A DNA stretch of 64,000 bases from Spongiivirga sp046524175 (GCF_046524175.1 NZ_JBEFZF010000001.1:558001-622000), one strand, 5' to 3'; positions 52,937 to 61,222 are shown, counted from the stretch's first letter. The notes: a model not told the origin generated them from the letters alone. Numbers and translations are program-made.

Positions 52937-54241
52937 ATGATAAAATCTGATTGGGCACTTTTAGAAGAGATCAAGCAAAAAATTGTTGCTGACGTTAATC
53001 TCCATGACGCTGCATTATGGTCTCAAAAAGACTTTGATTTTCTTTCCTATTTTATTGAGGAGAAAACAACTTGTAGATTAAGTATTTCCACTTTAAAAAG
53101 AATCTGGTCGAATAGCCACCAACGCCTTCCCCATATATCTACCTTAAATGCCTTGTCTAAAACCGCCTTTAACAAAGACTGGCAGACCTTTAAATCTGAA
53201 TCGTTATCAAATAGCGTTGAGAAAAAAGATGGAGTATCTAAAGGTACCTTCGTTGGGCAAGGAAAAAAGATAAGAAAAACTACGATCGGATTGCTGTTGA
53301 TAATCCCCATAATACTTATGCTACTTGGGGATGCAAAGACGCTGCAAAATAATCAGTACGCGGAGAAAAAGGTTGATGACGTTACTTTTGGATATAGAAA
53401 AACCCTAAAAAACCAATTACCAAATACAGTGGTTTTTACCTATGACATTGACGCTATTGATGCCGATCGCTTTTTTTTACAACAAAGTTGGGATACTTCT
53501 AGAAAGGTAGAAATTTTCAAGGGCAATAAAGAGCGAACGGATATCTATTACATTCCGGGGTATTTTACTGCAAAACTCTTTGCCGATAATCAAATTATTA
53601 AGGAAATGCCAGTTCATGTGATTTATGAAAACTGGTTCATAGCGGCTAGGCAGCCGATGTCTAGGATTGTGACCTTTGATAAGGAACTATGGTTAAGAAA
53701 AGACTATTTGGGTATAGACAAAGAAACACTAGAAAAGAAGGGAATAGATGTTCACCGAGAATTTCAATTGGCCTACTATTTTGTCAAGGACTTTGAGGTC
53801 GATGGCAATAATTTGACCTATAAGGCTTCATTTAAGATGGATCCCTTAGAAAGTGTGGACTGCCCTATTATGAATATCCATCTTCAGGGAACAAATGATT
53901 TTTATTGGATCATGATAGGAAATAAAGGTTGTGGCAGCGAACTAGCGGTGAGGGTAGGCGATGTGATGTACAATGGCAAAATCCAAGACCTAACCAGCAT
54001 GACGACCAATATGTACCAATGGAATGATTTTGAAATCCGCACAATCGATAAGAATGTTATTATAAAATTGAATGGTAAGGAAGTTTTTTCAACGACATAT
54101 GAGAACACTATCGGTGGAATCATGGAAATCAGTTATTTCTTTAACGGACTCGGTATGATAGATGATGTTGAACTTACCGATGGACAAGGTGAAATCAAAT
54201 TCTCAGATGATTTGAAGTATCGTAGCGATCAAGTTCGGTAA
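52937..54241 (+). CDS. Membrane protein with N-terminal helix-turn-helix-like part and extracellular LamG-like domain
   Basis: I do not recognise the 434-residue protein as a named family. Residues 1-85 are cytosolic and helical, with FLSYFIEEKTTCRLSISTL then KRIW, the pattern of small Bacteroidota DNA-binding or adaptor domains (WSQKDFDFLSYFI and THISTLNALSK-like helices). A basic stretch and one membrane helix (IGLLLIIPIILMLLG, about 116-130) follow. The rest is outside: a beta-rich domain and a LamG-like fold (MNIHLQGTNDFYWIMIGN, QWNDFEIRTIDKNVIIKLNGKE). A one-protein transmembrane signalling device is possible. It is divergent from the related secreted protein at 51708. Confidence 0.6.
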   Translation: MIKSDWALLEEIKQKIVADVNLHDAALWSQKDFDFLSYFIEEKTTCRLSISTLKRIWSNSHQRLPHISTLNALSKTAFNKDWQTFKSESLSNSVEKKDGVSKGTFVGQGKKIRKTTIGLLLIIPIILMLLGDAKTLQNNQYAEKKVDDVTFGYRKTLKNQLPNTVVFTYDIDAIDADRFFLQQSWDTSRKVEIFKGNKERTDIYYIPGYFTAKLFADNQIIKEMPVHVIYENWFIAARQPMSRIVTFDKELWLRKDYLGIDKETLEKKGIDVHREFQLAYYFVKDFEVDGNNLTYKASFKMDPLESVDCPIMNIHLQGTNDFYWIMIGNKGCGSELAVRVGDVMYNGKIQDLTSMTTNMYQWNDFEIRTIDKNVIIKLNGKEVFSTTYENTIGGIMEISYFFNGLGMIDDVELTDGQGEIKFSDDLKYRSDQVR

Positions 54242-54400
54242 ACTGAGCTTTTACAAGTTACTTTAAGTATCCCTAAACCATCTTGTCCACAAGTACCACA
54301 TTATTGATATATAAAATGTTAAAACCTCGCCAAATGAATCACTAGAAATAGTAGAGTTAAATATCTTTCCCTCTCCATATATTAATTTGAATACGACACG

Positions 54401-54964
54401 ATGAAATCCTTGAAAACAACATCTAGCCTTTTTCTCCTTCTATTACCAATCATGCTATTGAACGCGCAAGGAGAATTAAAATCGGTTGAAGGGTATTCAC
54501 CACAAATTGGTTTAATGGTCTATATGTTAGAAGATTTAAAAAACAGAATAACCGAACAAGTTAAGGATTTGGATCAATCGCAAACTGATTTCTTATACGA
54601 TGCTAATGCGAATAGCATAGGATCATTGATCATGCATTTGGTGTCTACGGAATCGTACTACCAGATAGCAACTTTAGAGGGTCGGGAATGGACAGAAGAT
54701 GAAGGAACTAGACTTGGCGTGGCAGGTGAACTGAATAAAAAGGTAAAAAACATACTGAAGGGTAAGCCGATTCGGTATTATTTAGATGTATGGGATGAAG
54801 TCCGTGCAAAAACCTTAAATGGACTCAAAACCAAAAACGATGCTTGGTTTTCATCAACTATGGAAGAGGGATTAAACTACCATTATATCTGGTACCATGT
54901 AATGGAACATTCCGCTAATCATATGGGGCAAATAGCAACCGTAAAGAACCGCTTGCCTAAATAA
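54401..54964 (+). CDS. Secreted DinB-fold protein
   Basis: The 187-residue protein has a signal peptide (SLFLLLLPIMLLNAQ) and a four-helix DinB fold: IGLMVYMLEDLKNRITEQVKDL, IGSLIMHLVSTESYYQ with the first His, then YIWYHVMEHSANHMGQI with the other two His of the metal triad. DinB proteins are metal-dependent thiol-related enzymes or unknowns. A secreted copy is less usual, although seen in Bacteroidota. It stands alone, with a dispersed repeat downstream. Confidence 0.85.
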   Translation: MKSLKTTSSLFLLLLPIMLLNAQGELKSVEGYSPQIGLMVYMLEDLKNRITEQVKDLDQSQTDFLYDANANSIGSLIMHLVSTESYYQIATLEGREWTEDEGTRLGVAGELNKKVKNILKGKPIRYYLDVWDEVRAKTLNGLKTKNDAWFSSTMEEGLNYHYIWYHVMEHSANHMGQIATVKNRLPK

Positions 54965-55280
54965 AAAAAGAATTGTTCATTTAAACATTCCTTATAGCTA
55001 CCAAAGGGCGAAACCCAAATAAAATATAAACGAGCACATTTGTATTATAATGTTCTGCGCTTTGCTTTGGAACGGCCGAATGAGGAAGGTCTAGTAGACC
55101 TTTTGAAGTAGGAGCGAGGTGGTGCGCTGGCATTTATAAATAACTACTTTTCTTTTTAGATTTTTTATTTCCAAAAAAGTTTCGTCGGCAACTATGATGG
55201 AATACTCATTATTCATATTTCACACAATTATTCCATAAAAGACTTGATTTCAGTCAGCTTTAATCGTAATTTGAGTATTT
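54965..55280. other. 316-bp gap holding a dispersed repeat
   Basis: The gap between the DinB and DoxX genes contains repeat copy 1 (55048-55132) with an internal hairpin, and an inverted pair TGGAATA (55198-55204) and TATTCCA (55229-55235) close to the DoxX start. No gene is seen. Confidence 0.5.
55048..55132 (+). repeat. Dispersed intergenic repeat, copy 1
   Basis: Bases 55100-55132 (CTTTTGAAGTAGGAG to GGCA) match 63096-63128 at 28 of 33 positions. The left end (TATAATG-TTCTGC) also matches copy 3. Inside is AAGGTCTA-G-TAGACCTT (55086-55102), a strong hairpin. Confidence 0.55.
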
Positions 55281-55637
55281 ATGAGTATACTCTTATTTCT
55301 AGTTATCCTATCATCAAGTTCTTTTTTATTTTTTGGGATAAGCTGCTTTTTTTCTTCATACATGAAAAAAGAATTTTTCCGCTATGGACTTCCAAAATGG
55401 CGTTCAACGGTTGGAACGCTGCAATTGTTGGGATCGATTGGCCTTTTTATTGGTTATCTCTACATTCCCGTGTTAGGTATTATCGCGTCAGGAGGGTTAG
55501 TAATTTTAATGATGTTGGGTTTTGCTGTCCGCTTAATGATAAAAGATAGTCTACTGCAATCTGCCCCGTCGCTCTTATATGCAGTACTTAATGCTTTCAT
55601 CCTAATGATAATACTACAAAATAATGCCACAATTTAA
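55281..55637 (+). CDS. DoxX-like membrane protein
   Basis: The 118-residue protein has four hydrophobic helices, and the DoxX-like motif FFRYGLPKWRSTVGTLQLLGSIGLFIGY then FAVRLMIKDSLLQSAPSLL. DoxX-like proteins are small quinone- or redox-associated membrane proteins. Its 3' end overlaps by 4 bp the end of a paralogue facing it (55634-55999). The two are thus an inverted pair. Confidence 0.8.
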   Translation: MSILLFLVILSSSSFLFFGISCFFSSYMKKEFFRYGLPKWRSTVGTLQLLGSIGLFIGYLYIPVLGIIASGGLVILMMLGFAVRLMIKDSLLQSAPSLLYAVLNAFILMIILQNNATI

Positions 55638-55999
55638 GTGGCTATAACTAGATACAGACACAGACATAAAAATAGAAATGCAGGAAAGGATTTGATCAAT
55701 GGGTCTTTAATTTTAAAATGCATCACAACTGATCCTAATAATAATGTTGCCAACCCCATAGCTGAAGACTTAAGCAAAATAGGAAACCAAATAGCGAGTA
55801 TTAAACCAATTGCAAGCAGCACTTTTGAGAATCCTACTACGTACAAACTCCAATCAGGTAGTCCGTAAACACTGAATTCCTCCTTAATGGATGTTGCATC
55901 TCCGCCACGCCATTGCGTAGGTTTCTTATTTTGAATTAGCCAAACATTCAATATACTTAAGCCAACTATTAGTTGAAGGGTAATGGTCAAATAGTGCAT
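55634..55999 (-). CDS. DoxX-like membrane protein, convergent paralogue
   Basis: The 121-residue protein has four hydrophobic helices and shares with its neighbour the pattern EFSVYGLPDW, VVGFSKVLLAIGLILAI and FKIKDPLIKSFPAFL. The resemblance in order suggests duplication with inversion. It is an inner-membrane protein of unknown partner. The stop overlaps that of the convergent gene. Confidence 0.8.
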   Translation of the reverse strand: MHYLTITLQLIVGLSILNVWLIQNKKPTQWRGGDATSIKEEFSVYGLPDWSLYVVGFSKVLLAIGLILAIWFPILLKSSAMGLATLLLGSVVMHFKIKDPLIKSFPAFLFLCLCLYLVIAT

Positions 56000-56087
56000 A
56001 TTCTTGTTTTTTAAGTTCGTACTCGCCCTGATAGCGATCTTGCTATTTTACCTTTTCCATTAGTAATGAGGGCGTTAATTTATAAAA

Positions 56088-56540
56088 TTATACTGCTTTT
56101 ACTACCGGGTTGTTTGAAGCCTTAAAAAGTTGCATAAAAGATAATGTCAACACGATCGAAGTTGCGAAACCCATAATTGCGACTGTAAAAAACGCAATAA
56201 CTTTAAAATTTTGATTGTTAAACCATGGTGCCGATAATTCGCCTAAAAAGCTGGTGTTGATTTCCGTAGCATAGACTGCAAAAAATAAAGTAAATAGTAG
56301 TGTAGCAATAAAACCCGTAATGATACCTGTAGCGAAACCTTGAAAATAACTAAAATGCTCTTTTAATTCATGTCTTCGGTATCGTATGGCTTCATAAATG
56401 CCAAATCCAGTAATAAAACCATTAAATAAGCTATAGTAAATATTTACATGTAATTCAAATATTGATAAAACTAGAAAATAGGAAATTAATGCTATTGCTG
56501 TAGCAAGAGCAAAACGGATGGGTAGTGGAAAGTTTTTCAT
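56088..56540 (-). CDS. DUF4199-like membrane protein
   Basis: The 150-residue protein starts at ATG 56540 (MKNFPLPIRFALATAIA); a longer frame to 56603 adds a non-hydrophobic leader. It has four helices (IRFALATAIALISYFLVL, NIYYSLFNGFITGFGIYEAI, GFATGIITGFIATLLFTLFF and VIAFFTVAIMGFATSIVLTL) around the loop RYRRHELKEHFSYFQGF. This is the DUF4199 layout seen in many Bacteroidota, of unknown role. Confidence 0.75.
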   Translation of the reverse strand: MKNFPLPIRFALATAIALISYFLVLSIFELHVNIYYSLFNGFITGFGIYEAIRYRRHELKEHFSYFQGFATGIITGFIATLLFTLFFAVYATEINTSFLGELSAPWFNNQNFKVIAFFTVAIMGFATSIVLTLSFMQLFKASNNPVVKAV

Positions 56541-56715
56541 CGGTATAATAGATAAAGAATAATTAAATGTCATCGGCTTTTTAGTGCCAAAATCTGTGTA
56601 CACCTCAATGGGGTGTTAAGAGTATAGGTAATATAGCAGGAAGACTAATACTCTAGGTCAAACTGTTTTATAACTATCAAAATGACATCGAACCGTTCAT
56701 ACCAGTCAAAAATGT

Positions 56716-56753
56716 TATTTTGTTTAATTATATTTGTATAAAGTTAAACAAAA
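56716..56753. promoter_or_regulatory. 38-nt dyad element upstream of DUF2237 gene
   Basis: The element begins TATTTTGTTTAAT and contains TTTGTATAAAGTTAAACAAA (56733-56752), a 20-bp imperfect palindrome, and TATATTTG (56729-56736), a perfect Bacteroidota -7 element. It matches 42616-42653 upstream of folE at about 31 of 38 bases with no gap. A regulator bound here would cover the -7 box. Confidence 0.7.
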
Positions 56754-56791
56754 TATCGATAATCACAAATTAACACTTACAACATTTATAA

Positions 56792-57157
56792 ATGGAATTA
56801 AACGTGTTAGGTACAAAACTCGAGCCTTGTTGCTTCGATCCAGCTACAGGTTACTTCAGAGATGGCTACTGTAAAACCATCTCCAAAGACACAGGAACAC
56901 ACACCGTTTGCGCTATTATGACTGCTGAATTTTTAGAATACACAAAGTCAATGGGAAATGATTTAACCACCCCTATACCACAATGGCAATTTCCTGGTCT
57001 AGTTGTTGGTTCTAAATGGTGTTTATGTGTATCCAGATGGTCACAAGCAGAAAAAGCAGGTGTTGCACCAAAAGTAATTCTTAAAGCCACACTTCAAAAA
57101 ACTTTGGATTATGTCTCCTTAGAGCTTTTAAAAAAATACGAAGCTGTCGAATTGTAA
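56792..57157 (+). CDS. DUF2237 (COG3651) protein
   Basis: The 121-residue protein is a complete DUF2237 member: NVLGTKLEPCCFDPATGYFRDGYC, HTVCAIMTAEFLEYTKSMGNDL, FPGLVVGSKWCLCVSRW and GVAPKVILKATLQKTLDYV. Several conserved Cys are present (CCF, YC, VCA, WCLC). The biochemical role is unknown. As I recall, such genes are often found near photolyases or in predicted light-response regulons. Its upstream dyad is shared with folE. The hypothetical gene at 57181 is probably in the same operon. Confidence 0.9.
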   Translation: MELNVLGTKLEPCCFDPATGYFRDGYCKTISKDTGTHTVCAIMTAEFLEYTKSMGNDLTTPIPQWQFPGLVVGSKWCLCVSRWSQAEKAGVAPKVILKATLQKTLDYVSLELLKKYEAVEL

Positions 57158-57180
57158 TTTAAATTCTTAAAGTAAGATAT

Positions 57181-57606
57181 ATGTTATTCAATACCACTTA
57201 TAAAAATGAAGACTACCAAACTGAAAGCAAACACTTTGTAGGGAAAGCGTTTTCTTTTTTTGAAACAATAAAAATGGGCAGTATTGGGTCGAGTAGGTTG
57301 ATGATAGCAGAATTTAGCCAAAAGTTACATCCAAAAAATCGTGTCGCCTCAGAAATCAACTATGCTAACATTGAATTACGACCTAAAGGAATCATAGTAC
57401 ATTTTACCAATCGATTAGAACGGTATGCTTGGGTGATTCCGTATTACCGGCTAGTTACTTACAACACGCGAACATTTAGTATTCACGCAGAAGGACATTT
57501 CATAAAGTTAGCAAAGAATAAAATGTACAAAAACAACAAAAAGTTCATCGATAAAATGATAGACTTAAAAAACCAGTCTTTGAACTTAGAATATTATGAT
57601 GGATAA
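57181..57606 (+). CDS. Conserved hypothetical protein downstream of DUF2237
   Basis: The 141-residue cytosolic protein has strands FETIKMGSIGSSRLMIAEF, NYANIELRPKGIIVHFTNRLERYAWVIPYYRLVTYN and FSIHAEGHFIKLAKNK, with a basic, Lys-rich C-terminal helix (MYKNNKKFIDKMIDLKNQ). The beta-rich core with YAWVIPYYRLV recalls PH-like folds, but I cannot assign a family. It lies 23 bp after the DUF2237 gene and so is likely controlled by the same dyad. Confidence 0.6.
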   Translation: MLFNTTYKNEDYQTESKHFVGKAFSFFETIKMGSIGSSRLMIAEFSQKLHPKNRVASEINYANIELRPKGIIVHFTNRLERYAWVIPYYRLVTYNTRTFSIHAEGHFIKLAKNKMYKNNKKFIDKMIDLKNQSLNLEYYDG

Positions 57607-57740
57607 TAGTACCATGTGAATAAATATAGGAGGCATCGGTGTTTCCCGATAGTCTTAACAGTATAAGCACTATGTAACCCGAATCTTGAACAGGTCTAAA
57701 TAGCCAAGGGGTGACTTGACCGTTTAGTAGGGGTAAGTCT

Positions 57741-57776
57741 TGCATTGGCAAAGTTTGGACGGTAGTTACTGTAATG
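57741..57776 (+). repeat. Dispersed intergenic repeat, copy 2
   Basis: TGCAT-GGCAAAGTTTGGAC followed by TAGTTACT and TA-ATG matches 63119-63156, with a few substitutions and a 2-bp gap. The left part (GTAGGGGTAAG) is a diverged form of GTAGGAGTGAG. It lies about 135 bp after the stop of the gene at 57181-57606. Confidence 0.5.
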
Positions 57777-57837
57777 AGCATATTAAAAATCAATCCTTTG
57801 TAACTCTATAAGTAAAGTCTATTTAAACGACGGGTTA

Positions 57838-58320
57838 TTAATTCTCGGCTTTCCTGTAAGAAGCAGTGGCGAATGGCACGAGTTCCTTATCTTTTAGAAC
57901 AAAATCAATCACTGAAATTAAACCATTGTGATTAACGGTGTAAATGGTTTTCCCTTCTTCTGTTTCGGGAGTCCCCCAAAAAATTGTAAGAGAGTCTTCA
58001 GAAAAATTACCCTTTAAAGGGAATGTAATACCTCTAGAATCGAACCATATTCCCTTTAATTGCTCATCATCTTTTATTTGATAAACTCCTTTAGCTTTGA
58101 ACTTGAACTCTTCTGATTGCTCTCTTTGATTTTGGAATGAGAGTTCCCAAAATTTGCCATCCAATATCATCTGCCATTGCATTTGGAAGGAGGCTTTGCT
58201 ACCGAATAATTCTCCAGAACCTACCCATTTTTGATTTAATACTTTATCAAAAAAAGTCTGTGCATAACATAAATGAATACTAAAAGAGCTAAGTAATAAA
58301 AATGTAAAAAAATATTTCAT
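57838..58320 (-). CDS. Secreted lipocalin-like protein
   Basis: The 160-residue protein has a signal peptide (FFTFLLLSSFSIHLCYAQ) and then about eight to ten antiparallel strands: QKWVGSGELFGSKASFQMQWQMI, KFWELSFQNQRE, KAKGVYQIKDDEQLKGIWFDSRG, SLTIFWGTPE, GKTIYTVNHNGLISVIDFVLK. The pattern suits a small barrel that binds a ligand or serves as a chaperone, near the DUF1579/heme-binding-like group. It follows the DUF3052 gene by 8 bp and is part of its operon. Confidence 0.6.
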   Translation of the reverse strand: MKYFFTFLLLSSFSIHLCYAQTFFDKVLNQKWVGSGELFGSKASFQMQWQMILDGKFWELSFQNQREQSEEFKFKAKGVYQIKDDEQLKGIWFDSRGITFPLKGNFSEDSLTIFWGTPETEEGKTIYTVNHNGLISVIDFVLKDKELVPFATASYRKAEN

Positions 58321-58328
58321 TGTTCAAT

Positions 58329-58757
58329 TTAATTGTGGTCTAACCGATCCGCTAATCTATAAACAAATTTGTGTCCGCTCCAATCCTGATCAATTGCCGC
58401 TACTTTCGTGTCTACCAATCCATTCGTTAGCCCATACTGCATTACATAAAACTTATCAATTTCTGTCACTATATTGGAGGATTTCTTTGGCCAGCTTATC
58501 CATAAAACACCATTATTTTTTAAGTTCGGTTTACCATTCAAAAAGCTAGATTCGAGCTCTAGGACTGTTGTTGCAAAGATGTGAATAAAGTCTACCTTCT
58601 CTTTTTCGCAACTATCTATTACAATAATATCTTCCGGTAGGTCAAAGAAGAATTTTAAGTAGGGTTTTGGACTATTAAATATCTGAATCTTGAACCCGGG
58701 TTTTATTCCTAGCTTTTTAGCCAAAGGTGTTCCTGAATAGCCGGCTGTTTTCATCAT
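58329..58757 (-). CDS. DUF3052 protein
   Basis: The 142-residue protein has the DUF3052 layout: AGYSGTPLAKKLGIKPGFKIQIFNSP at the N-terminus, DFIHIFATTVLELESSF in the middle, then GVLWISWPKKSSNI, the final GLTNGLVDTKVAAIDQDWSGHKFVYRL. The fold is a SAM-like strand-helix sheet without clear active-site residues, and the function is unknown. Its start overlaps the VOC gene stop by 4 bp (ATGA), so the two are translated together. Confidence 0.87.
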   Translation of the reverse strand: MMKTAGYSGTPLAKKLGIKPGFKIQIFNSPKPYLKFFFDLPEDIIVIDSCEKEKVDFIHIFATTVLELESSFLNGKPNLKNNGVLWISWPKKSSNIVTEIDKFYVMQYGLTNGLVDTKVAAIDQDWSGHKFVYRLADRLDHN

Positions 58758-59110
58758 AGATGCTGTTTTAAAATAATTGAATTATTATCAGGATCATAAC
58801 AAGCAATACTTTGATACGAGTTTTCCTGAGTAATTTCACCAAGCAAACCTCCTGTGGTTCCTTCTATCAATTGTACCGACTTTTGAATATCTTGAACGAG
58901 AATATCTAATTGGTGCCTGTTTTGCTTAGCATCATTATTTGCTATTTGAGCTGGGCATAAGAGAATGTTAAGTCCATTCCATTCTCCGCGGTATAGTGTA
59001 GTCTCAAATTGATTGATACGTTCAAAAGATATTCCAAAGACTTTTGAATAAAAATGTACCATACCGTCCATATTCGTTACTGCTAAAGTAAATCCTAAAA
59101 TAGAATCCAT
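58754..59110 (-). CDS. VOC-family (glyoxalase-like) protein
   Basis: The 118-residue protein has two beta-alpha-beta-beta-beta modules: ILGFTLAVTNMDGMVHFYSKVFGI, GLNILLCPAQIAN, then HQLDILVQDIQKSVQLIE and ACYDPDNNSIILKQHL. These belong to the VOC superfamily, with a His (HQLDILV) and a Glu-type position that may bind metal. Substrates in this group range from aldehydes and antibiotics to unknowns. It heads the VOC-DUF3052-lipocalin-like unit. Confidence 0.83.
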   Translation of the reverse strand: MDSILGFTLAVTNMDGMVHFYSKVFGISFERINQFETTLYRGEWNGLNILLCPAQIANNDAKQNRHQLDILVQDIQKSVQLIEGTTGGLLGEITQENSYQSIACYDPDNNSIILKQHL

Positions 59111-59279
59111 TATCGTGCTAATTGGTGAGGTTATGTTTAATTTTTATATGGCTTTCAGACTTTTCTGTTAGTTGTTTTAACTTATTCATATTGATATTTT
59201 TCAAGGAATTTACGTACAGACATGAAGAACCAATACTACTCTTGTATTTTTGATTGATATTTATTCATTATTACTGGTA

Positions 59280-59708
59280 TTAACTTTCGGCAAATTCCTT
59301 AAAAGCATCGACAAATTGTCTTGTTTGTTTTTTGAATGAACCCGGCATTAAAAAACCAATTACTTTCATGAATCCCGTTAACTTAAATGATTCATGGACT
59401 TTATAGCTTGTACTTGTATCGTTTATTTTTGAAAACTGCGTGGTCTGCGTATTAACCGTACCGTTCGATGTAAATTCTGCAATAATTTCGGTTAAATTGT
59501 TTTGCAAAATGGTTTCGGTTATGGTAAAATCTCTACCCTTCATATTAAATGTATAAATCGATTTACTACCGGGCTCTCTATTATGACTCGAAATTGTTTC
59601 GTGAGTTATAAGACCTGGCATCCATTTACTATTATTATTGATGTTATTATAAAGTTGGGTTACTTCATGTAATGGCTTTTGAATGATCGTTTCGATTGTA
59701 TATTTCAT
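59280..59708 (-). CDS. SRPBCC-family (START-like) protein
   Basis: The 142-residue protein shows the polyketide-cyclase/START-like fold: YTIETIIQKPLHEVTQLYNN then SKWMPGLITHE, SIYTFNMKGRDFTITETIL, TEIIAEFTSNGTVNTQTTQF, then a long C-terminal helix FMKVIGFLMPGSFKKQTRQFVDAFK. This is typical of single-domain SRPBCC proteins that bind hydrophobic ligands. It lies 15 bp after the AHSA1-like gene stop and is probably co-transcribed. Confidence 0.82.
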   Translation of the reverse strand: MKYTIETIIQKPLHEVTQLYNNINNNSKWMPGLITHETISSHNREPGSKSIYTFNMKGRDFTITETILQNNLTEIIAEFTSNGTVNTQTTQFSKINDTSTSYKVHESFKLTGFMKVIGFLMPGSFKKQTRQFVDAFKEFAES

Positions 59709-59723
59709 GGTACTTAATTGTAT

Positions 59724-60167
59724 TTATTGCTCGAGATATTTTTTTAGTGTGTTTAACATTTCTGGCCATGCCTTCGCAACAGCAGTGTAATACCAATCCC
59801 AATGTTCACCGTTTTGATAGCCATCTTGACACAAATGAACTTCAGACATACCGTTTTTCTGAGATTTTACTAGAATTTCCAAAGTCATCCCTTCTAAAAT
59901 TGGACGACCCTCACATAAATATGTGAAGTTTTTTATTTTTAGTTTGTTTGTTGGATTAAAGGCATCAATTATTCCAGAAGAAACATATTTTATACTTCCA
60001 TTGGGTGTTTGCCAGACAAGAAAGTAAATTCCATCTGTTTTTTTGGATATTGAACATTTACTTACACCCCACCACCTCTTTAATAACTCATAATCAGTAA
60101 ATGCACTTATTATCATCTGTGGTTCAACAGCCATCGCCAATACCGTGTCTACTTTTCTGCTTGTCAT
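59724..60167 (-). CDS. SRPBCC-family, AHSA1-like protein
   Basis: The 147-residue protein starts at ATG 60167 (MTSRKVDTVLAM); a TTG 24 bp upstream is less likely. It has the AHSA1-like core: VDTVLAMAVEPQMIISAFTDYELLKRWWG, YFLVWQTPNGSIKYVSSGIIDAFNP, then SQKNGMSEVHLCQDGYQNGEHWDWYYTAVAKAWPEMLNTLKKYL. Such proteins bind hydrophobic ligands or act as heat-shock-type activators. It is divergent from the AraC regulator at 60275 across 107 bp. Confidence 0.85.
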   Translation of the reverse strand: MTSRKVDTVLAMAVEPQMIISAFTDYELLKRWWGVSKCSISKKTDGIYFLVWQTPNGSIKYVSSGIIDAFNPTNKLKIKNFTYLCEGRPILEGMTLEILVKSQKNGMSEVHLCQDGYQNGEHWDWYYTAVAKAWPEMLNTLKKYLEQ

Positions 60168-60274
60168 TTTGTTACTTTCATCAGCCAACAAAAAAACTTG
60201 TTTTTTTGATACCAGTATTGTAAAAAAACGAAACGTGATATTATCATTAATCGCTACATTAGTATTTTTAACTT

Positions 60275-61105
60275 ATGAAAGTTATACCGTTAAAAATTGA
60301 TAAAACCCTTAACGTACTAGTTCGCCATATGTGGATTGTTGAGGAGACTAATGGTATAAACGTTAATGTCAAAGCATTTCCAACAGGATATCCTTACTTT
60401 AATGTTATTTGTGGAAATAGCTTCGCTATTAAAGATTGTAAAGGCAATTTGCTTGAAACCACATCGTATCTTTCGGGTAATTCAGTGTATCCTTTTGAAT
60501 TGAGCATGCGTGTTATAAAAAGAGCGCTCACAATTCAATTACAGCCTTATGCTATACCGTATTTGACTGGAATTCCGGCCAATGAATTTTCAGAACTTAG
60601 GGTTCCAATTAATTGCTTCTCTAAGTATCTTGCGGAAAGCCTGGAAGAATTGATAGCATCGGATTTAGACAGCGAAGTAGTGTTATGGAAAGTGGCAGCT
60701 TTATTAAGAGATTACTATAAGAATAAACCTATTGATAGTCGGGTTATTTCATCACTTAACGATATACTTGTAAACGAAGGAAATATTTCAATCACTAGCA
60801 TTAATTCAAAGCTTAATTTATCTCAACGAAGATTACAGCAGCTCTTTAAAACACATTTAGGTATGTCTGCTAAGTCTTATACAAAAGTTGTAAGAATGCA
60901 AAGCCACACTTTTAAGCTGCTAAATGGTATCAAGTTAGATAGTATTGTTCCAGAGGGCTACTTTGATCAATCACATTTTATTCATGACATGAAAAAACAA
61001 ACCTCTATGTCGCCCACCGAGTTTCAAAAATTTATTACGTACTCGGGCCACCACGCAGCATATTACGTTTCTAATCTGTTCTTTGAAGGTTCGTTGAATC
61101 ATTAA
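60275..61105 (+). CDS. AraC-family transcriptional regulator
   Basis: The 276-residue protein has an N-terminal beta-sensor domain (VIPLKIDKTLNVLVRHMWIVEE, AFPTGYPYFNVICG, LTIQLQPYAIPYLTGIPANEF) resembling that of Bacteroidota AraC proteins with a ligand pocket. The C-terminal HTH pair follows: ISITSINSKLNLSQRRLQQLF and then GYFDQSHFIHDMKKQTSMSPTEFQKF. The last 25 residues (HHAAYYVSNLFFEGS) are an extension. It is divergent from the SRPBCC genes and is the likely controller of that cluster, and possibly of itself. Confidence 0.9.
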   Translation: MKVIPLKIDKTLNVLVRHMWIVEETNGINVNVKAFPTGYPYFNVICGNSFAIKDCKGNLLETTSYLSGNSVYPFELSMRVIKRALTIQLQPYAIPYLTGIPANEFSELRVPINCFSKYLAESLEELIASDLDSEVVLWKVAALLRDYYKNKPIDSRVISSLNDILVNEGNISITSINSKLNLSQRRLQQLFKTHLGMSAKSYTKVVRMQSHTFKLLNGIKLDSIVPEGYFDQSHFIHDMKKQTSMSPTEFQKFITYSGHHAAYYVSNLFFEGSLNH

Positions 61106-61126
61106 TGAGAAACTAGAACTGAAAAG

Positions 61127-61144
61127 ACTATTGTCAACGATAGT
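61127..61144. promoter_or_regulatory. 18-bp near-perfect dyad upstream of Crp/Fnr gene
   Basis: ACTATTGTCAACGATAGT pairs over nearly its whole length, with one G-T wobble. It lies between the AraC stop (61105) and the Crp/Fnr start (61223). It could be an operator or a transcript-end hairpin; nothing decides between these. Confidence 0.35.
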
Positions 61145-61222
61145 TGTAGTTCGTTCTGGTTTTATGCAACACAAAAAAAGTAGTAATACATAGCTGATAT
61201 AACTGGCTGTAAATACATGTAA

